DNA from: Jiulongibacter sediminis
GTDB taxonomy: Bacteria > Bacteroidota > Bacteroidia > Cytophagales > Spirosomataceae
Reading direction: 5' to 3'
DNA length: 64,000 nt
Assembly (NCBI RefSeq): GCF_001306455.1
Contig: NZ_LGTQ01000009.1
Coordinates: 62,001 to 126,000 of the forward strand
The stretch's first letter is position 1, and each line of letters opens with the position of its first letter. Below are positions 18,212 through 25,909 of the stretch, piece by piece. The position numbers and the translations under genes are program-made. The notes below the pieces were generated by a model that was given only the letters and a program-made list of their open reading frames with translations, was not told the origin of the DNA and searched no databases.

Positions 18212-18991
18212 TCAAACCTTCAAAGCCCTCCTAATCGCCATCTCCACCGCCGGATATTCTTCTTTTTCAACTAAAGGGCTCAAGTCATTCTTGGTAAAAA
18301 GAGGTGGCTGGGCCATGAATTTCGGGTATTGCCCCAGATGCTTTTGAGCGGCATGAACTAAAAAAGGATGGCATAAATAGACGGTACCTACCTCACCGGT
18401 AGCAAATATCTCTTTTCGGTTGCTCGTGCTGCCTAGCTTATCTGACAGCTCCGTAAAGGACAGCCCCTCTTTGCCGAAAGGCTTTAAAATTCTGGCCACA
18501 TCCAGATGAGAACCCACGCGTATTCGGGTCGGGGCATCGGCTGCTGTGACATCAGAAAACAGGAAAAGCATTAATAGACCACGGTTTTTTGAGCAGATAT
18601 TGATTCGCCATTTCATATAATCACCGGGCTCATCGCCGGGAAAACTTGCATCTACATGCCAGCCGGTGTCTCCTGGTTCTTTCAAAGACGGAAACCGGAT
18701 AGGGAAACTACCGAGACTCATGCGGGGAATCCAGTTTTGCTGTCCTACCAATTGATCAAAGGCTACAGCAAGTCTTTCTGAATTCGCAGCTTCACGAAAA
18801 GGCTTTTGAGCAAAATCTCCGAGGTAAATCACCGGTTCTTTCCAGTAAACTCCTGTGGCTTCCTGCACACCCATGGCTTCCCAGAGGATTTTCCGGGCTT
18901 CTTCGGCAGTTTGCTGATCAAACACCCCGTCAAGTCTCAGGTATCCCTGATCAATAAAATCATTGAGCTGCTTCTCACTAAGTTTAGACAT
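18212..18991 (-). CDS. Phytanoyl-CoA dioxygenase (PhyH) family protein
   Basis: Fe(II)/2-oxoglutarate oxygenase of the PhyH family, about 259 residues from the ATG at 18991 (MSKLSEKQLNDFIDQGYLRL), which is the usual start of the domain. A longer frame to 19057 would add 22 residues and overlap the neighbour's promoter region. The metal ligands are His-x-Asp in GWHVDASF and a distal His in YLCHPFLVHAAQ, followed by the region carrying the 2-oxoglutarate Arg. Only distantly similar to the PhyH protein at 12358. Substrate unknown. Confidence 0.75.
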   Translation of the reverse strand: MSKLSEKQLNDFIDQGYLRLDGVFDQQTAEEARKILWEAMGVQEATGVYWKEPVIYLGDFAQKPFREAANSERLAVAFDQLVGQQNWIPRMSLGSFPIRFPSLKEPGDTGWHVDASFPGDEPGDYMKWRINICSKNRGLLMLFLFSDVTAADAPTRIRVGSHLDVARILKPFGKEGLSFTELSDKLGSTSNRKEIFATGEVGTVYLCHPFLVHAAQKHLGQYPKFMAQPPLFTKNDLSPLVEKEEYPAVEMAIRRALKV

Positions 18992-19069
18992 GAACTGGTT
19001 TTGAGATTCAAAAGATACACATAAAGCTTTAGTATTAGGAGCTTTAGGCACTGTCACATCAGATAAATA

Positions 19070-19600
19070 CTACTTTACCGTGAAAATTTTATCAAAATCC
19101 ACCTGCCAGGTCACCGGATCAGTAAAGTTTTCGGCAGGCTTGAAAATAAAGTCAACATCGGCCACGACCTGGTAGCTTTCAGCCGATAGGCGGGTAATGC
19201 TTATGGTACCTTTGGTTTCTTTAAGTTCGCCTACTGGAATACAGTAACACAAATAGCGATAAATAGCTTTTTGTTTCATAATCTCTCCGTCTTTGAAGGT
19301 CTTATTGGTAATGTTGGTATCGGTTTCAAAAACCAGCGTTTCGGTAAACTCATCGTCTGCAATATTTGGATTGGCTTCTTTGACGAAAATGTATTCAAAC
19401 ACCAGTTTATCGCCTTTCATGATCTCATATTGACCTGACAGACCAAAAGTTGGAGCGTCTTTCTTTTGATTCAGCCGGGCATTTTCATAAACCGTATTAG
19501 CAGATTTACCGAATCTTTCGGGATTAACCTCGTAGGGTAAGATTTCAGCCGTTTTACAAGCGGTAAAAATGAAGGCAAATACGAATATGATCAATTTCAT
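19070..19600 (-). CDS. Lipoprotein of unknown function
   Basis: About 176 residues with a lipoprotein signal (KLIIFVFAFIFTAC, lipobox Cys near residue 15). I prefer the ATG at 19600 (MKLIIFVF); an ATG at 19609 adds only three residues. The mature part looks beta-rich, with GQYEIMKGDKLVFEYIFVKE and VVADVDFIFKP strands, and has no recognised domain. It is upstream of, and divergent from, the TetR efflux operon, so it may share control from the 19601-19796 region, but nothing in the sequence proves that. Confidence 0.6.
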   Translation of the reverse strand: MKLIIFVFAFIFTACKTAEILPYEVNPERFGKSANTVYENARLNQKKDAPTFGLSGQYEIMKGDKLVFEYIFVKEANPNIADDEFTETLVFETDTNITNKTFKDGEIMKQKAIYRYLCYCIPVGELKETKGTISITRLSAESYQVVADVDFIFKPAENFTDPVTWQVDFDKIFTVK

Positions 19601-19711
19601 ACAATTCACGTTTTATGCTTCTCAAATGCCTGATAGAGACTTTTCGTTGTACTGACCGCTCTAAAAGCCTTATTCTTAGAGAGCTTCACCAGTAAAAAAA
19701 GATAGAAAAGG

Positions 19712-19743
19712 TTTGAATCTGAATATTTCTATTTCTATGTTTG
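19712..19743 (+). promoter_or_regulatory. Bacteroidota-type promoter of the efflux operon
   Basis: TTTG at 19712-19715 and TATGTTTG at 19736-19743, separated by 20 bases, match the Bacteroidota primary-sigma consensus TTTG/TAnnTTTG in both boxes and in spacing. Transcription would start near 19750, directly at the palindromic operator, 47 bases before the TetR start codon. Confidence 0.75.
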
Positions 19744-19750
19744 TTACGAA

Positions 19751-19766
19751 TTAACCAAATGGTTAA
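19751..19766. promoter_or_regulatory. TetR-type operator palindrome
   Basis: TTAACCA AA TGGTTAA: perfect 7-bp arms with a 2-base centre, placed at the predicted transcription start. This is the size and position expected for an operator bound by the TetR protein encoded immediately downstream, giving autorepression of the whole efflux operon. Confidence 0.7.
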
Positions 19767-19796
19767 ACCAATTAGATAAACCATAAAGTTAGAGTA

Positions 19797-20408
19797 GTGT
19801 CTGAGCAAGAGCAATCAACGGAAGAAAAAATTCTGGCCGCGGCCGAGGAGACCTTTGTAAAAGATGGTTTTGAGGGAGCACGCATGCAAAACATTGCTAA
19901 CAAAGCGGGGATTAACAAGGCCATGCTGCATTACTATTTCAGGTCAAAAGAGATGCTCTTTGAGAAGATTTTTGAGATGAAATCAAAATTCTTTTTTCCT
20001 GCGGTGAAGGATATGATGAAAAGAGAGGACACCACTTTCATTGAGAAAATGGAGGAGTTCGTTGAGGGCTATATCAACTTTCTAACCCGCTATCCTTTCA
20101 TTCCGTTTTTTGTGGTTCGTACGGTGAACTCATCAGGTACTCAGGGTTTTATTGAAAAATTGCCTTTTAAGGCACAACTGGCCGAAAGTGTTTTTATCAG
20201 TTATCAAAAAGACAGGGAACAAGGTGTGGTGGCGGAGATTGACCCGAACCAATTTCTGATTTCGGTGATTGGGATGTGTGTTTTTCCTTTTTTAGGTAAG
20301 CCTATTTTGAAAGTCGTTTTTGAGATGGAAGAAAGCAATTTTGAGAGCATGATGAGGTCTAGAATACCTGAATTGAAACTTTATATCAGAAAAATTTTAA
20401 CACCATGA
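19797..20408 (+). CDS. TetR-family repressor of the efflux operon
   Basis: A 203-residue TetR/AcrR regulator; the HTH reads MQNIANKAGINKAMLHYYFRSKEMLFEKIF at residues about 28-57. Translation starts with GTG at 19797. The C-terminal ligand domain resembles those of CecR-type regulators that carry a C-terminal TetR_C extension. Its gene overlaps the TolC gene by four bases (ATGA), so the two are translationally coupled. A consensus promoter and a palindrome lie just upstream, so the protein probably represses itself and the six genes that follow. The E. coli parallel is CecR (YbiH) with ybhGFSR. The inducer is unknown. Confidence 0.85.
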   Translation: MSEQEQSTEEKILAAAEETFVKDGFEGARMQNIANKAGINKAMLHYYFRSKEMLFEKIFEMKSKFFFPAVKDMMKREDTTFIEKMEEFVEGYINFLTRYPFIPFFVVRTVNSSGTQGFIEKLPFKAQLAESVFISYQKDREQGVVAEIDPNQFLISVIGMCVFPFLGKPILKVVFEMEESNFESMMRSRIPELKLYIRKILTP

Positions 20409-21667
20409 GAAAGGTATTGAAAGCCTTGATTTTGAGTTTGTTGGCTTCGCCAATGCTTATTGCTCAGCATTCGTTGGATGAGCTTATCAATGCTGCACGC
20501 AATCATCATCCTCAGCAGGCACAAATGGCACTAATCAAGGAGTCAACAGAGCTAAAACTTAAAGAAATCTCCGGAGCTTATCTACCTCAATCTACCCTTG
20601 GTGGTCAGGCTACCTGGCAGTCGGAGGTGACTTCCATTTCAATTCCTTTGCCTGGAATTGACATTCAGCCGCCCCCTCAGGATCAGTATAAGCTAACGCT
20701 GGATCTGCAGCAAAATATATGGGATGGTGGCTTGACTGCGGCCAGAAAAGCTCAGGCGAAAACAGATCAGGCGGTACAGGAAAATAGCATTGCTACAGAA
20801 CTGATTAAAGTTGAAGAACAAGTAAGTCAGTTGTTTTTCGGAGCGATCATTGCCGATAAGCAAAGGACGAATGCAAATCTATTATTGGATGATTTACAGG
20901 CCAGAATGAAGGTTGCAAAAGCAGCTGTAGAAAATGGAGTTGCCACTCGATCTTCTTTACTTGATTTAAGAGCCAAAGAACTGGAACTGAACCAAAAAAT
21001 GGCAGAGATAGATCAAATAAAAAAATCGGTCATGGAAAGTTTGAGTTTACTTACCGGGAAAACGTTAGACTCCAATGCCACCTTTTCAGAGGATGTTTTT
21101 ACATCCGGTTCGGAAGATCAGAACAATCGCCCCGAGTTGGCTTTTTTATCGGCTAAACAGACGTCTCTTCGGGTAGGTGAGCAATTGATCAAAGCAAAAA
21201 ATGCTCCCAAGCTTGCTCTTTTTGCTACAGGTGGCTATGGTAGGCCGGGATTAAACTTTCTGGCTCGTGATTTTTCACCCTACTTCATTGGAGGTGTTTC
21301 CTTAAAAATCCCGATTAGTCATTTATACACCGGAGGTCAAAAGACAGAAATACAGCAGCTGCAGGTAGTCCAAAAGCAACTGGATGCTCAGAAAGAAGGC
21401 TTTTTATTGGCCACGGAAATTCAAAAAAGTAAACAAGAAAACGAATTGGAGCGTTTGAAGCAGTTAATTTCTGGTGATGATGAATTGATAGATATCAGAG
21501 AGCAATTGATTCGGACGGCGGAGACTCAGCTGGATAATGGTGTCATTACTTCTGCAGATTATCTGGTCGAATTAAATAAACTGGATCAGGCTCGTCAAAA
21601 CAAGGCTATCCATGAAGTACAGCTTTTGCAGACGAGACAGAATATCCGGCTTTTGCTGGGGCAGTAG
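20405..21667 (+). CDS. TolC-family outer-membrane efflux protein
   Basis: A 420-residue outer-membrane channel component with a Sec signal peptide (cleaved near AQH, residue 21). It has the two long coiled-coil/beta repeats of the OEP family: DELINAARNHHPQQAQMALI opens the first and the NRPELAFLSAKQTSLRVGEQLIKAK segment opens the second. The C-terminus AIHEVQLLQTRQNIRLLLGQ is typical. It would accept substrate from the HlyD adaptor and ABC-2 permease encoded downstream. Bacterial YbhGFSR-type operons usually borrow a distant TolC; here the gene is within the operon. Confidence 0.9.
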   Translation: MRKVLKALILSLLASPMLIAQHSLDELINAARNHHPQQAQMALIKESTELKLKEISGAYLPQSTLGGQATWQSEVTSISIPLPGIDIQPPPQDQYKLTLDLQQNIWDGGLTAARKAQAKTDQAVQENSIATELIKVEEQVSQLFFGAIIADKQRTNANLLLDDLQARMKVAKAAVENGVATRSSLLDLRAKELELNQKMAEIDQIKKSVMESLSLLTGKTLDSNATFSEDVFTSGSEDQNNRPELAFLSAKQTSLRVGEQLIKAKNAPKLALFATGGYGRPGLNFLARDFSPYFIGGVSLKIPISHLYTGGQKTEIQQLQVVQKQLDAQKEGFLLATEIQKSKQENELERLKQLISGDDELIDIREQLIRTAETQLDNGVITSADYLVELNKLDQARQNKAIHEVQLLQTRQNIRLLLGQ

Positions 21668-21770
21668 GTTAATGAAAACACAAAGGCACACGAAGAGAAA
21701 GCCTTAGTTCACCTCCGTGACTTCGTGACTTGGTGGCAAAAAAGAAACAAAGAATAAAAATTCATAAAAA
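21668..21770. repeat. Word-like repetitive spacer
   Basis: The gap between the TolC and HlyD genes contains AACACAAAGGCACACGAAG followed by CTCCGTGACTTCGTGACTTGG, an imperfectly inverted pair of the same word family. Part of a set of similar spacers inside this operon. Confidence 0.4.
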
Positions 21771-22748
21771 ATGAAAAGCATATACAGTATTGGATCGCTT
21801 TTATTGCTGGGATTGATTTCCTGTGATAAGGATAAAAATGAATTTGATGCCACGGGCGTTTTTGAAGCGAAAGAAATCATCGTTTCGGCGGAAACCTCCG
21901 GTCAGATATTACAGCTCAATCTGGAAGAAGGAACGCAATTGACCGCCGGTCAGTCGGTGGGTCTCATCGATTGCGAAAACCTGAACCTCCAGAAATCTCA
22001 ACTGGAAGCAAGTCTGGAAGCTCTTGGAGCCAAACGCACTTCAGCCGGTCCGCAAGTGGAAGTTTTAAAAGCTCAGCTGGCCTCTCAGGAAAAGGCACTT
22101 TCGGCTCAAGAAGAACAGCTTCAGGTACTTGAAAGAGAACAAAACAGAGTTCAAAACCTGGCCAAATCAGATGCAGTGCCTACCAAACAATTGGATGACA
22201 TCAACGGGCAAGTGGCTGTTTTGACCAAACAAATAGCCGCAGCGGAAAGCCAATTGGCCATAACGCGACAGCAAATGAAAGCCCAGCAAGATCAGATTAC
22301 CATTGCCAACCGGGCGGTGATGAGTGAGAGTAAGCCGATGCAGGAACGCATCGCTCAGGTAGAAAATATGATGGACAAATGTGCTATTGAGAACCCGGTA
22401 AACGGAACTGTTCTGGTCAAATATGCGGAAGAAAACGAGGTGGCCGCTCCGGGCAAAGCTCTTTACAAACTGGCGGATCTATCGGAACTGAAATTGAGAG
22501 CCTATATCACCAATGATCAGCTGGCGACATTGAAACTCGGGCAAGCCGTTACCGTGATGGTGGATAACGGGGAGGAAGGTTACAAAGAATTACCCGGCAC
22601 CGTGGAATGGATTTCGGACAAGGCTGAGTTTACGCCCAAAACCATCCAAACCAAAGACGAACGATCAAATCTGGTATACGCCATCAAAGTGGCAGTCAAA
22701 AACGACGGCTACCTTAAACTGGGCATGTACGGAGAAGTAAAATTTTAA
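21771..22748 (+). CDS. HlyD/MFP periplasmic adaptor lipoprotein (YbhG-like)
   Basis: Membrane-fusion protein of 325 residues linking the inner-membrane ABC transporter to the TolC channel. Lipoprotein signal with lipobox Cys18 (GLISC). The biotinyl-lipoyl half-motif is GQILQLNLEEGTQLTAGQSVGLIDCENL (about residues 44-70), then a long helical hairpin rich in Gln/Ala/Glu (about 75-195), then the second lipoyl half VNGTVLVKYAEENEVAAPGKALYKLADL and a beta-barrel. Sequence style and operon order match YbhG/YhiI-type adaptors that serve ABC-2 exporters rather than RND pumps. Confidence 0.88.
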   Translation: MKSIYSIGSLLLLGLISCDKDKNEFDATGVFEAKEIIVSAETSGQILQLNLEEGTQLTAGQSVGLIDCENLNLQKSQLEASLEALGAKRTSAGPQVEVLKAQLASQEKALSAQEEQLQVLEREQNRVQNLAKSDAVPTKQLDDINGQVAVLTKQIAAAESQLAITRQQMKAQQDQITIANRAVMSESKPMQERIAQVENMMDKCAIENPVNGTVLVKYAEENEVAAPGKALYKLADLSELKLRAYITNDQLATLKLGQAVTVMVDNGEEGYKELPGTVEWISDKAEFTPKTIQTKDERSNLVYAIKVAVKNDGYLKLGMYGEVKF

Positions 22749-22762
22749 AATAAAGAAAGTCC

Positions 22763-22776
22763 CCTCTCTGGAGAGG
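22763..22776. repeat. Short palindrome CCTCTCTGGAGAGG
   Basis: Six-bp arms CCTCTC / GAGAGG around TG, directly preceding the REP-like hairpin. The two together fill the HlyD-ATPase gap. Confidence 0.4.
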
Positions 22777-22780
22777 AGCG

Positions 22781-22803
22781 GTGGCTGAGCCTGTCGAAGC
22801 CAC
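22781..22803. repeat. REP-like hairpin with GAGCCTGTCGA loop
   Basis: Perfect 6-bp arms GTGGCT / AGCCAC enclose the 11-base loop GAGCCTGTCGA. The hairpin at 13448-13468 has a loop that differs at only two positions and arms of a different sequence, so the arms covary while the loop is kept. It lies between hlyD and the first ATPase gene. Confidence 0.65.
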
Positions 22804-22819
22804 AAGTGAAGTCGAAGAC

Positions 22820-23746
22820 ATGAGTCGCGTTTCAATTCAAAATATCACCAAAACCTATGAAAAGGGTACCGTTACCGCTTTGGATGACGTGAGTCTGGAA
22901 GTGGAAAGTGGAGAGCTTTTTGGCTTGATTGGTCCTGACGGTGCGGGTAAAACCACCCTGTTCAGGATTCTCACCACGCTGTTAAAACCTGACGAAGGAA
23001 AGGCGGAAGTGAATGGTTTTGATGTGGTGGATGATTTCTGGGAGATACGGAAGATTGTTGGTTATATGCCGGGTAAATTTTCACTGTATCAGGATTTGAG
23101 CATCATTGAAAACCTGAACTTTTTTGCTACCGTTTTTGAAACAACCGTTGAGGAAAATTATCATTTGATTAAGGATATCTATGTTCAGATAGAACCTTTC
23201 AAAGACCGTCTGGCCGGAGCACTATCGGGAGGGATGAAACAAAAGCTGGCCCTTTGCTGTGCTTTGATTCACGAACCCAAAGTGCTGTTTCTGGATGAAC
23301 CAACAACAGGTGTTGATCCCGTTTCCCGGAAAGAATTCTGGGATATGCTGGACCTGCTGAAAGCCCGCGGTATAACAATTATTGTTTCCACGCCATACAT
23401 GGATGAAGCCTCCCGCTGTGACAGGATCGCTTTGATGCAAGACGGCAAAATCATGGAAATTGACCGGCTGGAAAATATCCTGGAAAAGCATCGTCAGCCC
23501 ACGTATTCAGTCAAAGGAACAGACCGGCATCGGCTTATTCAGGATATCAGATCATTTGACCAAACCGATAGTTGTTTTGCTTTTGGAGAAGACAATCACG
23601 TCGTTTTCAAGGATAGTCCGGCTACGGATTCCCTTTTACATTTTCTCGGAGAAAAGGGACATATGAATCTGACCGTACACGAGGTGATGCCCGATATTGA
23701 AGATGTATTTATCAAACTAATGCTGGAGCAGGAAAATCATGGCTGA
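22820..23746 (+). CDS. ABC exporter ATPase 1 (YbhF N-half-like)
   Basis: Cytoplasmic ABC ATPase of about 308 residues, driving drug/antibiotic efflux with its partner at 23739. Walker A is GPDGAGKTT, signature is LSGGMKQKL (intact), Walker B is VLFLDEPTTG. The switch (H-loop) position reads STPYMDEA, with Pro where His is usual. A C-terminal extension of about 80 residues follows. I use the ATG at 22820 (MSRVSIQNITKTYEKG); a GTG at 22781 lies inside a REP-like repeat and would add unconserved residues. The stop overlaps the start of the second ATPase gene by 8 bases. In E. coli YbhF the two ATPase halves are fused in one chain. Confidence 0.88.
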   Translation: MSRVSIQNITKTYEKGTVTALDDVSLEVESGELFGLIGPDGAGKTTLFRILTTLLKPDEGKAEVNGFDVVDDFWEIRKIVGYMPGKFSLYQDLSIIENLNFFATVFETTVEENYHLIKDIYVQIEPFKDRLAGALSGGMKQKLALCCALIHEPKVLFLDEPTTGVDPVSRKEFWDMLDLLKARGITIIVSTPYMDEASRCDRIALMQDGKIMEIDRLENILEKHRQPTYSVKGTDRHRLIQDIRSFDQTDSCFAFGEDNHVVFKDSPATDSLLHFLGEKGHMNLTVHEVMPDIEDVFIKLMLEQENHG

Positions 23747-24479
23747 AACGGTAATACATACAGAGAACCTGACCCGGAAATTCGGAAATTTCACGGCTGT
23801 GGATGCCATTAGTTTTGAAGTTTCAAAAGGTGAAATTTTTGGATTCCTGGGAGCGAATGGTGCCGGTAAAACCACCGCCATGCGAATCTTATGCGGTTTA
23901 CTGGCTCCAACCTCTGGTGTGGCCAAGGTGGCCGGTTATGATGTTTATACGGAAACAGAAAACATCAAAAAGCACATTGGTTATATGAGTCAGAAATTCT
24001 CGCTTTATAATAACCTGACGGTGCGTGAAAACATCCACTTTTTTGGAGGAATTTATGGCATTCCGAAAAGGGAACTCAAAGAAAAATCGGAAGAATTGAT
24101 AAGTCGACTGGGACTGACTCAGGAGGCGGATAAGTTGGTGGGTTCGTTGCCATTGGGCTGGAAACAAAAGATTTCTTTTTCCACGGCCATTTTGCATGAA
24201 CCTAAAATTGTGTTTTTAGACGAGCCAACTGGTGGTGTTGACCCCATCACCCGACGACAATTCTGGGATATGATTTACGAAGCCGCTCATCGGGGTATAA
24301 CCGTTTTTGTGACAACGCATTACATGGATGAGGCAGAATATTGCGACCGGGTAAGTATCATGGTTGACGGAGCTATTGCCGCACTGGATACGCCGGAGGA
24401 ATTGCGGAATCAGTTTGAGGCCAAAGATATGGATGAGGTGTTTTTGCGACTGGCCCGTGGGGCGAAGAGAGGGGAGTAG
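23739..24479 (+). CDS. ABC exporter ATPase 2 (YbhF C-half-like)
   Basis: A 246-residue ABC ATPase that pairs with ATPase 1. Walker A GANGAGKTT, Walker B IVFLDEPTGG and H-loop TTHYMDEA are all intact, but the signature is degenerate: LPLGWKQK instead of LSGGQ-type. In a head-to-tail heterodimer this would leave one canonical site (this protein's Walker A/B/His plus ATPase 1's signature) and one degenerate site. Begins within the last codons of the upstream gene, so translation is coupled. Confidence 0.88.
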   Translation: MAETVIHTENLTRKFGNFTAVDAISFEVSKGEIFGFLGANGAGKTTAMRILCGLLAPTSGVAKVAGYDVYTETENIKKHIGYMSQKFSLYNNLTVRENIHFFGGIYGIPKRELKEKSEELISRLGLTQEADKLVGSLPLGWKQKISFSTAILHEPKIVFLDEPTGGVDPITRRQFWDMIYEAAHRGITVFVTTHYMDEAEYCDRVSIMVDGAIAALDTPEELRNQFEAKDMDEVFLRLARGAKRGE

Positions 24480-24512
24480 GGTGGTGTTGGTGATGTATGT
24501 TTGATGTTTTTT

Positions 24513-24542
24513 GACGGAAGACGGACGACCGGGGACCGAAGT
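24513..24542. repeat. GACGGAAGAC-type repeat, copy 1
   Basis: Reiterated GACGGAAGAC / GACGACC / GGGGACCG words in the 199-base gap before the first permease gene. A second version is at 25790-25836. The rest of the gap has no coding potential and no clear regulatory signal. Confidence 0.45.
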
Positions 24543-24678
24543 TGCCTACATCTTACTCAGTCCCCTTAAACCTACGAGTTGAGGCGGTTTTTTATCGGGG
24601 GTGGATGACCCAAATTAAGGGAATTAGACTTTGCGAACTTGCGGCTTCGCGGTAGAGTAGAAAATAACATTAAGAGCA

Positions 24679-25785
24679 ATGAAACTGTTTTTAGCTTTTG
24701 TCAAAAAGGAATTTCAGCACCTGCTGCGGGACAGGCGGAGTATGATGATTCTCATCGGGTTACCCGTGATGATGATGCTTTTGTTTGGTTTTGCTCTTTC
24801 TTCCGAGGTGAAGAATTCATCCATTGGTATTTTGGATAATGCCAAAGATGAGAGTAGTCGCATGCTCATTGATCGGTTGGATCACAGTCAATATTTCAGC
24901 GTGGTTAAATTTCTGGATCGGGAGCAGGAAATTGATCAGACTTTCCGCCGTGGCGAAGTTCGGATAGTGGTGATTTTTCCTCCAAATTTTGATCATGATT
25001 TACGACATTCCAACAGTGCTCAGATCCGTTTTGTGGGCGATGCTTCTGATCCGAATACGTCGAATATCGTTATCAATTATGCCTCAGCAGTAGTACGTGA
25101 CTTTCAAAATGAGTTATTCGGTACCATGAAAATGCCTTACCAAATCACCACTGAAACCCGGATGCTTTATAACCCTCAGCTCAAAAGTTCCTACAATTTT
25201 GTGCCGGGTGTAATGACACTAATTCTCATGTTGCTAGGAGCAATGATGACTTCCGTTTCCATTGTGAAAGAAAAGGAAATGGGTACAATGGAGATTTTAT
25301 TGGTATCGCCCATGAAGCCACTTCTGGTGGTTTTAAGTAAAGCGGTTCCTTATCTGGCTCTGTGTTTTGTAGATGTGATTCTCATTTTACTCATGGCTGT
25401 CTTTATTTTGGATATGCCAATCGCTGGGTCATTACCCTTGTTACTGGCCGAGTCGCTGCTTTTCATACTCACTACGCTGGCCCTGGGGTTACTCATTTCA
25501 GCGAATGTGGAGTCGCAGCAGGTGGCCATGTTTATCTCATTGGTGGGTTTTTTGATGCCGGCTCTGGTCTTCAGCGGCTTTATGTTTCCCATTGAAAATA
25601 TGCCGAAACCCATGCAAATCATCAGCAATATCGTGCCTACCAAATGGTATTACAGCATCGTAAGAGCCATCATGGTCAAAGGCTTAGGTTTCAGTTACGT
25701 AGCCAAACAGACTGGTATTTTGGTGGTTATGACTGTGATATTTTTCGTCGCCGCGATTAAGAAATTTAAGGTGAGGCTGGAGTAG
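24679..25785 (+). CDS. ABC-2 type permease (YbhS-like)
   Basis: A 368-residue inner-membrane permease. One N-terminal membrane helix (SMMILIGLPVMMMLLFGFAL) is followed by an extracytoplasmic domain of about 140 residues (residues 42-175) and five C-terminal membrane segments, including VMTLILMLLGAMMTSVSIVKEKEMGT and PMKPLLVVLSKAVPYLALC. The EKEMGTMEILLVSPM motif is the conserved cytoplasmic coupling segment of ABC-2 exporters. It is presumed to form a heterodimer with the product of the next gene and to be energised by the two ATPases. Confidence 0.88.
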   Translation: MKLFLAFVKKEFQHLLRDRRSMMILIGLPVMMMLLFGFALSSEVKNSSIGILDNAKDESSRMLIDRLDHSQYFSVVKFLDREQEIDQTFRRGEVRIVVIFPPNFDHDLRHSNSAQIRFVGDASDPNTSNIVINYASAVVRDFQNELFGTMKMPYQITTETRMLYNPQLKSSYNFVPGVMTLILMLLGAMMTSVSIVKEKEMGTMEILLVSPMKPLLVVLSKAVPYLALCFVDVILILLMAVFILDMPIAGSLPLLLAESLLFILTTLALGLLISANVESQQVAMFISLVGFLMPALVFSGFMFPIENMPKPMQIISNIVPTKWYYSIVRAIMVKGLGFSYVAKQTGILVVMTVIFFVAAIKKFKVRLE

Positions 25786-25789
25786 AGGA

Positions 25790-25836
25790 GACGGAAGACC
25801 GAAGACCGGTGACCGGAGTATCCTCGGTCATCCGTC
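25790..25836. repeat. GACGGAAGACCG inverted repeat, copy 2
   Basis: GACGGAAGACCG at 25790-25801 faces CGGTCATCCGTC at 25825-25836, complementary at 11 of 12 positions. The left arm repeats the word family seen at 24513. CTTCCAACTTCCAACTCC follows, another reiterated word. Confidence 0.5.
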
Positions 25837-25909
25837 AAAACTTCCAACTTCCAACTCCGAGCTTCCAACCAGTAACGAAAGTTATAACCTCGGCACAAAA
25901 TCAAACATA

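Noticed and set aside
22781-22819. GTG start for ATPase 1 giving 13 extra residues
   Set aside because: The GTG lies within a REP-like hairpin and the added residues are not typical of the family; the ATG at 22820 begins the conserved domain.
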